From: Datura wrightii
Taxonomy: Eukaryota > Streptophyta > Magnoliopsida > Solanales > Solanaceae
Length of the DNA: 64,000 bases
NCBI GenBank assembly: GCA_035772735.1
Contig: JASDFA010000007.1
Coordinates: 74,610,501-74,674,500, forward strand
Direction of reading: 5' to 3'
In this document: one piece after another, positions 47,291-58,084 of the stretch
Position numbering within the stretch: the stretch's first letter is position 1
How the letters are laid out: each line of letters starts with the position of its first letter
Notes under the pieces: model-generated
The model's database searches: none
The model's input: only the letters and a program-made list of their open reading frames with translations
What the model was told of the DNA's origin: nothing
Translations under genes and position numbers: made by a program

Positions 47291-48365
47291 ACGACCTCTA
47301 CCGTCACCTTATCCGACTGAAGGATAATCTCTAAGCCTATGTCCGAGTTACCACACCCAAAAAACGCATTTGAGTCAACTAAGCATCACCTAGGATGGTT
47401 CTTACTGCACTTCTTACAAGCTGGAAACGTGTGCTTCCCTGAGCCCTAGAGCCTGATACTCCACCTCTATGATCACCCCTAGGCCTGGATGGAACACTAG
47501 TTGATGATGGAATTGGAGCTGATGACCTCTAATGGACCGATGACGATATCTACCAGTGGACCTCTACTAAGATTACCCATAGCTCTCTGTCCTGGCCCTC
47601 TTGGCCTCTCTCTCCCTTTCCTTCATCTACTCTGCCTCTATCTACTAGGCATATATATCATTAGTCGGGAGAATCTATATCACTAATTAGCATGGTAGTC
47701 CTGCACTCCTTGACCAATGAATCTGAAATCCTATTCATAAACCTGCTCATATGAGCCCTCAGCTCTGCAACCATCTCTAGAGCATACTTAGACAGTTGGG
47801 TGAACTTCAATGTGTACTCCTGAATAGTCATGTCATTCTGCTTCAAGTTGACAAACTCTGTTGCCTTCGATTCCCTCAACTCTGGGGGAAATAATCAATC
47901 CAGGAAAGCTATAACAAACTCATCCCAGCTAATGGGGACTGCACCAACTCCCCTGCTCTCCTTTCACTACCAGAACCATATGTGAGCAAACCCCATTTAG
48001 CTATTAGGAGGCCAAGTCTTCACTCTCCTCTCTGATAACACCTATAATTTAGGTAATCTTCTAGACCTCCTCAATAAACTCCTGTGGATCCTCGTCCACC
48101 TTTGACCCATGGAACTCAGGTGGGTTCATCCTGGTAAAGTCTCGCACCCCAGCTGCAGCCACATTCATATTCATGTGCACATGAGCCACAACATGCTGGT
48201 TGACCTAGGATGTTATGGCCTATGTTAGCAGTTGAAAAGCAACTTGGAACTCACCATGAGTCACCTGCTCCTACATAGGATTAATTGGAGTTGGTGGGGC
48301 TGGCTGATGACCATCTCCATTGCCATTTCCATTTGTTCTTCCGTTGACCCAGTGAGGAGGCATAT
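47291..48365 (-). pseudogene. G4 gag
   Basis: The minus-strand start MPPHWVNGRTNGNGNGDG (ATG at 48365-48363) corresponds to MAPQRMNGRRNG of G1. Then RMNPPEFHGSKVDEDPQEF (about 48130), ESKATEFVNLKQNDMTIQE (47876-47820), YTLKFTQLSKYALEMVAE, and a zinc knuckle CKKCSKNHPR*C ... FFGCGNSD near 47420-47340. Many frame breaks. Confidence 0.75.
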
Positions 48366-48558
48366 TTCTACAAGCGTGTATAGCATGAGGTAGAAGGATA
48401 ACGAGTTGAGCTTCATAAAATGAGATAGAATCATGAAAGAAGGGAAATTTTTCTAAAATGTCTAGAAGCCTCTCCCTCATAAGTGTGGCGCGCTTCACAC
48501 CTATGAAAAAGACTCTAATTAAAATGACATTTAGACACCCTAGGACACATCTAAACCT

Positions 48559-48573
48559 GAAGTTCTGATACCA
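48559..48573 (-). other. G4 primer binding site (initiator tRNA-Met)
   Basis: On the minus strand TGGTATCAGAACTTC, four bases after the 5' LTR end. Confidence 0.85.
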
Positions 48574-48577
48574 AGCT

Positions 48578-49291
48578 TGTCAGGGCAGCATGGACCCCAA
48601 ATCGAGACACGAGACATAAAACTAAGAAGGGCTCTAAGCTAACCCATGGCACATACATCGCATGACAGAAAGCATATCTAAAGCGGAAATGAATCATAGC
48701 ATAAGATAAATAGAAGTCTAAAATATATCATAAGGCATAAATGGAGACAACAAATCTACAACGCTGAGTCATCTAACATACTATCGGAAATGCCTCTAAC
48801 CATAAGATGAGCTAATGGGACAACTACCCCAACTAGCTCGCTAAGTTTGAAACTAAAAATACGAACACAAAATCAATAATTGATAAACATCTTTGGAAGA
48901 TGAGGACTCACCCGAATAGGATCTAAGTTGGACTGCTGTGGGAGCGAGACTAACGGCGAAGCTGAGACTGGTTGCCCGAACCTATATCATAAAATAATAT
49001 AACATAGATGTATACAATTAGTAGTTTGAATATACTAAGTATGTAGAGTAGCTAAACATTCTAGTAAAACAATAAGAGAGAGATCATGAGTATAGGCTCG
49101 TATCAAACATGAGATTTAAATCATAAAATGAACATGAAAGCTCATGGTTTGCAAAACTATAATGTAAGGCTGATTGAGACTAAGTTCATAAGTAAAAACC
49201 TCATAAAGCATATTTTTATCCAAATCATCATAAGTTGTAAAATCATAAATCGTGATCTATCTATCTGTCTATCTATCTATCTATCTATCTA

Positions 49292-49354
<63 letters not shown>

Positions 49355-50972
49355 AGGAACAATTGAAGATTCTTATAACCGATATATCCTACGTAATCAT
49401 ACATGGAGCCTGACCTATAAAACCCTGATTGGGAGGGTACCCATACCTTGCCAAAGGTAGGACCATGAAAAGGTGTGATATCACTAATGGGTAGCCCATT
49501 TGGGCATGGAAGACACTCTCGTGGAGGACCCCATCATGGTTATATTGGCACGTAATTCTGAGCCCTAGGTATGCTGGAACCCTGGCCTACTTGATGCTAA
49601 ATACTGCTCCCAAAACATATATAGTGCTCATATCGTATTCATCAAACATGTATTTACATGTCTAGTTAAAATCATGAAATTCATAAAATGTTAACATACG
49701 TGAGCTAGCTATAGAAATAGTGTTGAAGATCGATCATGATTCATAGACTTTAATTTCATAAAAAATCATGTATAGCGGGGTAAAATCATCATATCTTGTA
49801 ATTCATGGGTCCATGAGGAATTCTAGTAGAAAACATGCATCATAATAATAATTCATAGCTTGAATCTTAAGAGACTTGAAATCGTAGAATTTCATTCAAC
49901 TTGGGTCAAACCTTAGAAGTTCACAAAATCATACTTGAGAATTGAAATATATAGATTCATGAGGGATTTTATAAGTTAATATAGTCATAATTATATAAAC
50001 ATCAATTAAATTGCAAGGAGACTGATTTTATGGAAGAACATGAAAGAATTCATCCCTAATAAGTTTAACCCTTGATTTCAAAAGTTAGGCATGGGAGGTG
50101 GGGATCATGAATTCAACTTGGATGGGCATGAGGGTGGAATAAACCCCTCATTCATATCCCTACATACCTGGGTAGATGATTCCTTGACTTGTCTTGAAAA
50201 TCCAAGAAATATTTGTAGAATTTGATAAAGAACCCTAATCTTGGCTTGAGAGGATTTGATCTTTCAAATGGAATGTTAGGGTAGAATGAGGGTTCAGGAT
50301 AAGTAAAACCCTTAAATACTCCCCTTATAAAATCCAAAACGACCTCATTTTTGAGTTAAAAACATATGAAGTTTTGAAAATACCCATGGAAAATCGGACT
50401 TAAAATCCTGTCTATCAGTTGTCATGACTCGTGGTGACTAGTCATTACAGATTGGTCCTAATTCCACCTTTATGATCTTCATGCAATGGACCTCAAAAAT
50501 GACTCATCCCTTCTTACCACGAGTCATCACATGACTCGTGGTCAAAGGACCCGACTTATCCCATTCTCTAAACTTTCACACCACGCCTACTTGTCATGAC
50601 TCGTCACACCCCACAATGAGTCATACCATGAATAGTTACTTCCATGGCCTAACATTAAGATGGACCTTATGACTCCTAGACACGACTCGTTACAGGGACC
50701 CATGAGTCATAATGTGACTCGTTGTATTAGGATTGTCTCTACATATGCAACCAACAATTCGTGACCACGAGTCGTACCACCTTAGAATGACTTGTAGCGT
50801 GGACTCATGGTTTAGGGGATAAAGTTTATAAGGCTTACCACGACTCCACTAATGACTTGTTACTTCATACCACGACTTGTATAATGAGTCATTCTGAGGA
50901 AAATTACAGATTTTTTTGCTGGTTTCTACTACGTTTTTAGGGTTTAATCTTAGGGACTTTTGGGGTGTTACA
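48578..50972 (-). mobile_element. G4 5' LTR
   Basis: 2395 bp. On the minus strand it starts TGTAACACCCCAAAAGTC at 50972 and ends GCTGCCCTGACA at 48578. U3 units GACTCGT/ACGAGTC lie at about 50410-50890. Flanked by AAAGG (50973-50977). Confidence 0.9.
49255..49349 (+). repeat. (TCTA)n(TA)n microsatellite in the G4 5' LTR
   Basis: TCTA units, one changed to TCTG, run into a pure TA tract of about 55 bases. The homologous site in the 3' LTR is a (CA)n tract. Confidence 0.95.
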
Positions 50973-50977
50973 AAAGG

Positions 50978-52139
50978 CCATGTGGTGTTGCTCAGAATAT
51001 AGCACTCCCCGAGTGGGAGTAGAAGATGATCAAATATGGACTTTATCACCAGTCAACCAAGATCCCATAGGAAACATGACTTTATTTAGGTGATTGTAGA
51101 TCGCATGACTAAGTCAGCTCATTTCTCACCAGTTAAGACTGCAGATTCAGCTGAGGATTATGCTAATCCTTACTGAAGTGCATTTCTCTAATGGTGATAT
51201 TTCTTTTAGGTTATATTCATGAGATATTTATATTTCATGAAGTTCCATTATCTATCATATTAGATAGGGTCACACAGTTTACTGCCCAGTTCTAGAAGTC
51301 ATTCCAGAGAGGTTTGGGTATAAAGTTGAACCTTAACACGGCCTTCCATGCACAAAAAAATGGTTAAGTAGAGCAAACTATTCAAACATTGGAAGATATG
51401 TTGAGAGCGTGTGTTATTGACTTCAAGAGAAATTAGAATGACCACTTACCTCTTACTGAGTTTGCCTATAACAACAATTATCATTCTAGCATTCAGATGG
51501 CTCCTATAAGGCTCTCTATGGGCGGAGGTGTAGATTTCCAATTGGTTGGTTTGAATTTGGTGAAGAAGAGTTGATAGGACTATACTTAGTGCAACAAGCT
51601 ACGGAGAAGTTTAAGATCTATAGGAAATGTTGAAGACTGCACAAAGCCACCAGAAGTCTTTAACATATGTTAGGCGGAGAGATTTAGAGTTTGAGGTTGA
51701 TGATTTGGTTTAGCTGAAGGTTTCACCCATGAAGGGTTTTATGAGATCTGTTATGAGATTAGGGAATAAAGGAAACTCAATCCCCATTATATTGGTCCAT
51801 ACTAGATTTCTAAGAGGACGGGCAAGGTATCTTATCAGTTAGAGCTTCCAGTTGAATTATCATCAGTTCATCCAGTTTTCCACATCTCCATGCTAATGAA
51901 GTGTGTGGGAGATCCGCACTCATTGTTCCTACAAAGAGTGTTGGAGTTAATGATAACCCATCATACGAGGAAGATCCAGTTGAGATTCTAGATCGTCAAG
52001 TTTATAAGCTAAGGAACAAGGAAGTTGCTTATGTGAAAGTGCTATGGAAAAATCATCTCATTGAGGGAGCTACTTGGGAAGCAGAAGAGGATATGATCCC
52101 ATGTACCCCCATTTTATTCCCTCTTAGTCCAGTATAATC
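50978..52139 (+). pseudogene. G3 integrase core, GPY/F module and chromodomain
   Basis: Continues from VKVEHQR (38239): PCGVAQNIALPEWE*KMI (50978 on), IVDRMTKSAHFSPVKTADSAEDYANP near 51090-51170. The second D region LDRVTQF is near 51265, the E region near 51365 (VEQTIQTLEDMLRACVIDF), then YGRRCRFPIGWFEFGE, a broken GPY/F module (NPHYIGPY near 51780), and the chromodomain tail VEILDRQVYKLRNKEVAYV, VLWKNHLIEGATWEAEED (51979-52100). It ends TAA at 52135-52137. Confidence 0.85.
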
Positions 52140-52301
52140 ATGAGGTAATAGTTTCCTCTTGTAGCATTCTTACTGGTTTCATATTTCATTCAGTTGTCAG
52201 TGAGTTCCTTAGCATGATTTGATTGTTGCATGAGTTGATTTGAGTATTCTCAGTTAAATTAGCTATTCAAGTATTAGCCTTAATTCGAGGACGAATGATC
52301 C

Positions 52302-52726
52302 CAAGGGGGAGATAATGTGACACCCCTAAAAAAGGTCTCTAAGATTTTATCCTAGATTGGAAGTAGAATCCAACAGATAAACTAAAGTTTCCCTCAACAG
52401 GGGTCTCAGCACGTCCCGTGAAAACATGGTATGAGTTTTACCAAGATTCATAGCATGAGGCTTAAAGACTTAGGCAAAAATCTATCCAGGAGATCACGAC
52501 AGCAACCCATGACTTGTACCAGGAAGGTACGAATCATACTAAGGAGGCATAGGATGAAGATCAAAGAAATATCCATGATAGGGTCCCTTAATATGAGACT
52601 TAGTACGAGTCATAATAAGGTGGTACGACTTATGGTAAGAGTCGTGACCCCCAACGAACAGATTTTCACAGACAGGTTCTACGGGCAATTTAGTAAATAT
52701 GTATGCTTCTATCTCCTAAATTAGAA
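52302..52726 (+). mobile_element. G3 polypurine tract and partial 3' LTR
   Basis: PPT CAAGGGGGAGATAA (52302-52315), then TGTGACACCCCTAAAA (52316 on). Collinear with the first roughly 410 bp of 8160-10284, including the palindromic TTGTACCAGGAAGGTACGA region. Cut at 52727 by A3. Confidence 0.85.
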
Positions 52727-53553
52727 TGTGAATACATGATTTTGTTTTGGTTTTAAGTTATTAATTGTTGTTTTGTCTTACATTCTTAATTATGGGTGCT
52801 TTTATAATTGATCACCATGAAAACACACATGTTACACCTAGATTAAAGCTTGAGAAAGTAAACCTAGGCAAGAACAAATAATGTAGGGAGCAAGTTTGTA
52901 TCTTACGATATAATTCGCGGTTAGGATAAGAAATTATACCTAATTTTCCTTGCTTGGTTACCAAAACGGGATGAGCTAGACACCGACTTAGAATTATCAC
53001 ATCACCACTCGAAGAAGTTGTTGTGAAGCTAAGTTGAGTTAAATGATTAGAGGTACGAAAGTCCCTAATCAAGAGCATAAACCCCATAAACCACATCCAC
53101 GTAATTGAATTGCCCACGAACTAGGATGTCACATCCCCGCTCAATGATGTAGTTGTGAGGCTAGTTTGTTGTGTTTAGAGGCTCGAAAGACCATGAACAT
53201 GCAATTGTAGTTATGTGAGACGACAATTGACAATTCCATACTTAAACCATTACAAAGCGTAGTATCGCATGATTATCCAGCGTTAGCCCTAGTTGCTTCT
53301 TGAATGTTTTCAGTGTATTTCTGTGACCACCCCTAGACTTAATTAAAATTTATCGAAAAAGTCTAAATCAACACTTGTGAAAGTTAATATCACACTAGAA
53401 CTTAATAATTAGTTGAATTGGTCCAGTCCCTGTGGGTTCGACATCCGACTCTAAAAAAGGGCCACTGTATTACTTGTAAGACGACGTACACTAGCGTGTG
53501 CGATCGGGAAGTCGTCAACAAGTTTTTGGCGCCGCTGCTGCGCAGTCTCAACA
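52727..53553 (+). mobile_element. A3 5' LTR, 3' half
   Basis: Starts TGTGAATACATGATTTTG, equal to 58864 onward. The first roughly 780 bp, with promoter and TATA, are deleted. It ends CTCAACA (53553). Confidence 0.85.
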
Positions 53554-53577
53554 AGTTTTTGGCGTCGTTGCCGGGGA
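53516..53577 (+). other. A3 primer site with a second copy inside the LTR end
   Basis: CAACAAGTTTTTGGCG occurs twice, 33 bases apart (53516 and 53549). The second leads to TGGCGTCGTTGCCGGGGA (53560-53577), a good tRNA-Asp-type site. The first (TGGCGCCGCTGCTGCGCA) lies inside the LTR, because the 3' LTR has it too (about 59655-59684). Confidence 0.75.
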
Positions 53578-53710
53578 CTAGGCAAAGTTTAGTAATTTTT
53601 TATGTTTTTGTGTGATTTTTAATTTCCTTAAGTGTTGAGAAACTTGGTCTTAGTCTGACTTATTGCAGGTGACAGGTTGTCTTGCCGAGCTGGCTAGGAA
53701 TAGAGAGCTT

Positions 53711-54713
53711 ATGGAACCGTTGCTTGAACTAGAACGTCAAATTCATTTGCGAAGGAGAGTAGCTCTTGAGCAAAAGCTGAAAAGACTTCAAGAAAAGGTA
53801 CAACAACAACCACCCGTAGGACAAGCATAATTGTCACCGAAAGTAATGGCAGCCAGACCAGTTCGCGAAGTGGCAATCCCACAAGCGACGAATGTGAACT
53901 CTAGTATCCGTAAACCGGAACCTGGAGGGAACTTTGAATTAAAATAGAACATGGTGCAGCTGTTACAATCTAGTGGTCAATTCACTGGGATGGCATATGA
54001 GGACCCACAGCAGCACCTATAGAACTTTCTTGAGATTAGTGACACTTTCGTCCCCACAGGAGTGTCCACAGACTATGTCCGACTTACCCTCTTCCCATTT
54101 TCATTGTTGGGAGAGGCAAAAAGGTGGTTGAAAGTTGAGCCACCAAAGTCCATAACTTCTTGGGATGATTTGGCGAAGAAGTTTTTGATCAGATTCTTTC
54201 CTTCAGGCAAGACTGCAAAATTGAGAAGTGAAATAACTGAGTTTCAAGCAGAGGCATGATGAGAATTTATATTTGGCTTGGGAAAGATTCAAGTCATTAT
54301 TGAGAGACTGTCCCCATCACCAGCAATCCAATGAAGTGCTAGCCCATACCTTTGTAGAAAGTCTAGACACACATACAAAAATTTTGCTAGACTCTGCATC
54401 GGGTGGGCAAGCCTTTGAGAAGACATATGATGAGCTGTACACGTTGTTGAATATAATTGCTCAAGGAAATCCAGAATGGCACAGTGAATTATCGAGAGGG
54501 GCAGGAAAGAGAGTAGGGTTGATAGAGGTAGATGGTATGAATGCCTTGGCGGCACAACTAGCTTCATTCCAATATCAGATTATGACTCAATTTAATAAAC
54601 TCAGTATGAACAACCAACAGGGCCAGGTTAATGCAGTTCATCAAGCTCTAAGTTGGTGTGAAATTTGCGGAAACAATGGGCACAATGCAGAATCTTGTGG
54701 AGCCAATTCGTAA
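53711..54713 (+). pseudogene. A3 gag with CCHC zinc finger
   Basis: ATG 53711. N-terminus MEPLLELERQIHLRRRVAL is a coiled-coil-like charged segment. Gag core: QFTGMAYEDPQQHL*NFLE (CAG to TAG), YVRLTLFPFSLLGEAKRWL (54074-54130), SWDDLAKKFLIRFFP (54158-54202). A one-base shift near 54257 moves the frame; it continues LAWERFKSLLRDCPHH (54272-54320) to TAA 54711-54713. The finger CEICGNNGHNAESC (54659-54700) is a complete CX2CX4HX4C. Few changes would separate this from an intact Gag. It forms particles. Confidence 0.88.
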
Positions 54714-55850
54714 TCAGTCAATTTAGTTGGGAATGTACAGAGGAACACTCACAATTTTGGAAACAACTACAACAAAAATTGGTAGAGCCACCCGAATTTT
54801 TCTTGGGGTGGAAATCAAAAGCAAAGTTATCAGCAACCTCAACAGCAGCAGTATCAGCAGAATAGGCAGAATGATGGCCAGTTGAGCAGCAACATTGAGG
54901 AAATGTTGCAGAAAATTATGGAGACCCAGACTCAGTTAGCAGAAAATTAGGCGAGGATGGCATCAGACTTGAAGAATCAGCAATTGGCCACCCGCAATGT
55001 AGAAAAGCAGATGGGTCAGATAGCAGCTACTCAAAACATGAGACCGCAGGGAGGACTACCAAGTGACACAGATCCTAACCCCCCCTCAGGTCAACGCCAT
55101 CAGTCTGAGGAGCGACAAACAATTAGCTGATGCAGTGCCAAAAGAGAAAATAATGAGGTGTAGCCGGAGTTGTTAAGACAAGGATCATCCACTGACAAGG
55201 GAGAGAATCAGAGTGCTGTGCAACAAAATGCACAATCTTCATTGCAGCCAGCACAAAGACCACCACCACCATTTCCTCATAAATTCAGAAAGAGCAAGGA
55301 GGAGGAATGCTTCAAAAAGTTCTTTGAGATTTTCAAAGAACTTCACATAAATTTGCCTCTTATTGATGTTTTGCAGGGAATGCCCAAGTATGCTAAATAC
55401 TTGAAGGATGTGACGGCGAACAAAGTCAGATTGGTGGATGTCCAGATAGTAGCACTGACGGAGGAGTGAATTCATAGGGTATTGAGCAAGAATCCGAAGA
55501 AGCTCAAAGCCCTATGGAGTTTTACCCTCCCCATACAAATTGGTAAAGCTGAAGTGCTACGAGCCCTATGTGATTTAGGGGAAGAAGTTAATCTAATGCC
55601 CCTATATTTATTTAACTCCCTGGGGTTGGGAAAACCGAGGCCAACAAGGTTGATGTTGTAGCTAGCGGATAAGTCGCGAGTGGCACCGGATGGAATCATA
55701 GAGGACCTTCTCATCAAAGTGGGTAAGTTTATTATACCTGCTGATTTTATTATCTTAGATTTTCATGTTGATGACCAGGTACCCTTAATCTTGGGACGGC
55801 CATTCTTGGCCACCGGAGGAGGGGGTAATTGACTTAAGAGAAGAGACCCT
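54714..55850 (+). pseudogene. A3 gag-protease linker and aspartic protease
   Basis: A Q/N-rich linker (54760-55160) is followed by a 99-codon frame: PPPPFPHKFRKSKEEECFKK, FFEIFKELHINLPLIDVL, GMPKYAKYLKDV, typical of Athila before the protease. The protease active site is CDLGEEVNLMPL (about 55565), with D-L-G as in Athila and EE replacing AS, then ADFIILDF and LILGRPFLATGG (about 55788-55823). Stops at 55467 and 55659 interrupt it. RT is absent downstream. Confidence 0.85.
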
Positions 55851-56160
55851 AAAAAATAAGGGTCGAGGATGAAGAAGATCTCTTCCGTGTATACCAAGAA
55901 ATGAACCCACCCACACACTACAGAAACCTTTGTAAGGTTAGTGTGTTGTCAGAGGATAAGTGTGGGGTGGTAGATTCCATAGGTCCATGGCCAACGGCAA
56001 TGATAATTGTTCAACCCGAGTCTGATAAAGGGCTTCAGTTTGATAAGAAGTTGGAGGAAGAGAGGAACAGAGTGGAGGTTGTTTCCTCTAAAAATCAAAA
56101 GAAAAGGAGATGGTTCTCGAAAGGGAACCCAGGTATGAGGATGTCCTAAAAAGGATAGTT
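55851..56160 (+). other. A3 degraded tail of protease region
   Basis: Short broken frames continue the coding region (MNPPTHYRNLCKVSVLSEDK from 55901). An internal PPT-like copy TAAGTGTGGGGTGG lies at 55957-55970. No recognisable domain. Confidence 0.5.
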
Positions 56161-56367
56161 CACGTTGTGCCGCGACGTAAAATAAGGCGCTGCTTGGGAG
56201 GCAACCCAAGGGTACCGCAGGTACAATTTGTGATTTTTGTTTATGTAATTTTGGTTATTTTCAATTTGTGTTGTTTTTGGTGGAAAGTTATGCACAGATG
56301 GAGAGGAAGTCTGAGTACCCGTGGAGGAGGAAGCTAAAAAGCATGGAAGAGGAAAAGTGTGGGGTCG
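56161..56367 (+). other. Post-protease conserved block (A3)
   Basis: GTGCCGCGACGTAAAATAAG, then a perfect hairpin CTTGGG-AGGCAA-CCCAAG (56193-56210), GAAGTCTGAGTA (56306-56317), and another PPT-like copy AAAGTGTGGGGTCG (56354-56367). Confidence 0.7.
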
Positions 56368-56460
56368 AACACCCACTTGTACAAAAATAAAGAAAAACAT
56401 GTTGTTAGCTAGGCATAGAGGCCCGGGGAGTATTTCTCACCCTTTTGAATTTTAAATTTG

Positions 56461-56499
56461 ATGCTATGGGGTCATAGCATGATTCAAGTGTGGGGTGAG
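56461..56499 (+). other. Hairpin H1 plus internal PPT copy (A3)
   Basis: ATGCTATG-GGGT-CATAGCAT (56461-56480), then four bases later CAAGTGTGGGGTGAG (56485-56499). Stem length, loop length and spacing equal those of A1 (21750-21788) but the arm sequences differ completely. Confidence 0.7.
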
Positions 56500-58084
56500 A
56501 AAAATAAAAAAAAATTGTGCTTAATGATTTTTGGTGAATTAGTTCTTGGGAGAAAAATTGGAACAAAAATTTTAAATTAAGCATGACTTCATCACCTGTT
56601 GGTTTTTTTTTCCGGTTCTTTTCTGACCGGGGGTCTTTGAACCAAGGAATAAAAATTTTCTTTGTCTGTATATAATGTTTTTAGTCATAGTTAGGGATTG
56701 TTTCCGATGATGGATGGATGACGACCGTCTTGAGGAAAATTAGTCAATAAGTTTGGTTTTTGAACCCGTAGCTAATTGCTGGCTTGATGTTCTTGTTATA
56801 TGCTATACATGATTGTAAGATACAAGTGTGGTTAGTGTTGAAGCATTTAAGAAGTGTATAACTTTGTTTGAGACACTTAGGCTTTTGAATTAGACCCGAT
56901 GTGATTAAAGCTTAATTCTGAATTCTTGTGATTAGCTGAGTAAGAGTCTGCTGAATGTGTCTTGAAGTGAGCATGTACTGTGAGTGTAAGTTTTTCGAAT
57001 ATTCCATGCTATTGTGGAATGTCTAGAACATTCCTGGTGTGTATATAAAACAAAATGAAAGATGTGGACTGTAGGAGATGATTTAGGCATTTCTTTGAAT
57101 GAACCTAATTTTTATCCCTCACTTTACCTACCTTGAATGTTGAATCCTAGTGAGCCCCATTGAGCCTTAAGCCTATTCTTTCATAGCTACAACATAAGCT
57201 TAATCCTTTTTCTTTCATTATCCTTGAATTTGATCCAAAACTCTTAAGTGCTTAAGTGAAAAATTCCAAAGAGTGAAGGAGTGAGAAGCATGGAAAAAAA
57301 GGAAAAGTAGCGGTTGTAAGAGTTGAGAAAAGGTCAAAGGTGCACTGATTTGAAAATGCTTGATTATTGGTATGGAGTAAGAAAATAAATGAATGAAAAA
57401 GTTGCGTAAGTACTCCTTACTAATAAGCTAAGTGTTCTTAAAGAAATGGGAACAAGAAGAAAAAAATTCAAGATTGAAAAGAATGAGGGTGAAGTAAGAG
57501 AAGAGATGTCCTTAATGAAGGTTGAAGTTATTAAAAGCGCTTGGGGAAGATAGCCACTGTTATTATCCATAATAGTACCTACCTGTCCTTTAGCTTACAT
57601 TACAACCCGATAAGTCCTACTTGATCTTACGTTCAACATCCTTAAATTGGTGGAGTAAAACACTAAGGGAAAGCTTATGGTTCACTACCCGATGCATGTG
57701 AATTCTTTGAGAGAGTGAGCATAAGTCTATTCATATACCCATACATGTTGTGTTTTAAAAACTTGCGAGTAAAAATGGGTAACTCTCTTGTTGTGAGGGC
57801 ACATGTTTAATGAGAGATAACGGTCATGTCAGATTTATTGATCAGTTGATTTGCATGAGTTTGCTAAGATTGAGAGTCTATTCTTGAGGTTAGGAAGTCT
57901 TAACGTAGTTATATATCATTTTAATGATTAAATTGTGCACGCTCTATTTTTAACTTGTTATCTTAAATAATCATTATAGGCGTTGCTTGAATTATCTTGT
58001 TAAATTAGTTATGTGTGAGTCTTCATTTACATGAGATGTAAAAAGGTTGTTCGAGGACAAACAAGGCTCTAAGTGTGGGGTAGG
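56500..58084 (+). mobile_element. A3 3' internal non-coding region and PPT
   Basis: Collinear with A1 21789-23495 and A2. Hairpin H2 GGTTC/GAACC with inner GACC-GGG-GGTC at 56614-56643, conserved GATGGATGGATGACGACC near 56709, TCTAGAACATTCCTGG near 57021, a weak purine tract near 57290, a TTGAGAGAGTGAGC segment near 57707, a TTGTTCGAGGACAAACAAG segment near 58047, PPT CTAAGTGTGGGGTAGG (58069-58084). No gene. Confidence 0.8.

Larger units (their letters stand above)
38240..50972 (-). mobile_element. G4: Tekay-type element (minus strand) with target duplication AAAGG
   Basis: Both LTRs are present (3' LTR 38240-40603, 5' LTR 48578-50972), flanked by AAAGG (38235-38239 and 50973-50977). On the minus strand: 5' LTR, initiator-Met primer site, gag, protease, RT, [B2 insertion], integrase, chromodomain, PPT, 3' LTR. 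RNase H is lost at the B2 junction. About 22 of the first 175 LTR bases differ by eye. Confidence 0.92.
8160..52726 (+). mobile_element. G3: outermost Tekay-type Ty3-gypsy element, split by G2 and G4
   Basis: The pieces are the 5' LTR (8160-10284), gag tail and protease (10285-11382), RNase H tail and integrase start (37602-38239), integrase to chromodomain (50978-52139), and the PPT plus a partial 3' LTR (52302-52726). Reading across the G4 insertion restores a continuous integrase frame. G2 separates protease from RNase H, and the RT segment between them is gone. The two LTRs differ at about 30 of the first 145 bases by eye, so this is the oldest element here. The 3' LTR is cut by A3. Assigning both LTRs to one element rests on family match and order. 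Confidence 0.7.

Noticed and set aside
49128..49355. Frame ending in repeated I-Y residues
   Set aside because: Translation of the TCTA/TA microsatellite.
10285..52139. Endogenous pararetrovirus as source of the gag/RT sequences
   Set aside because: LTRs, PBS, PPT, integrase and chromodomain with target duplications show LTR retrotransposons.
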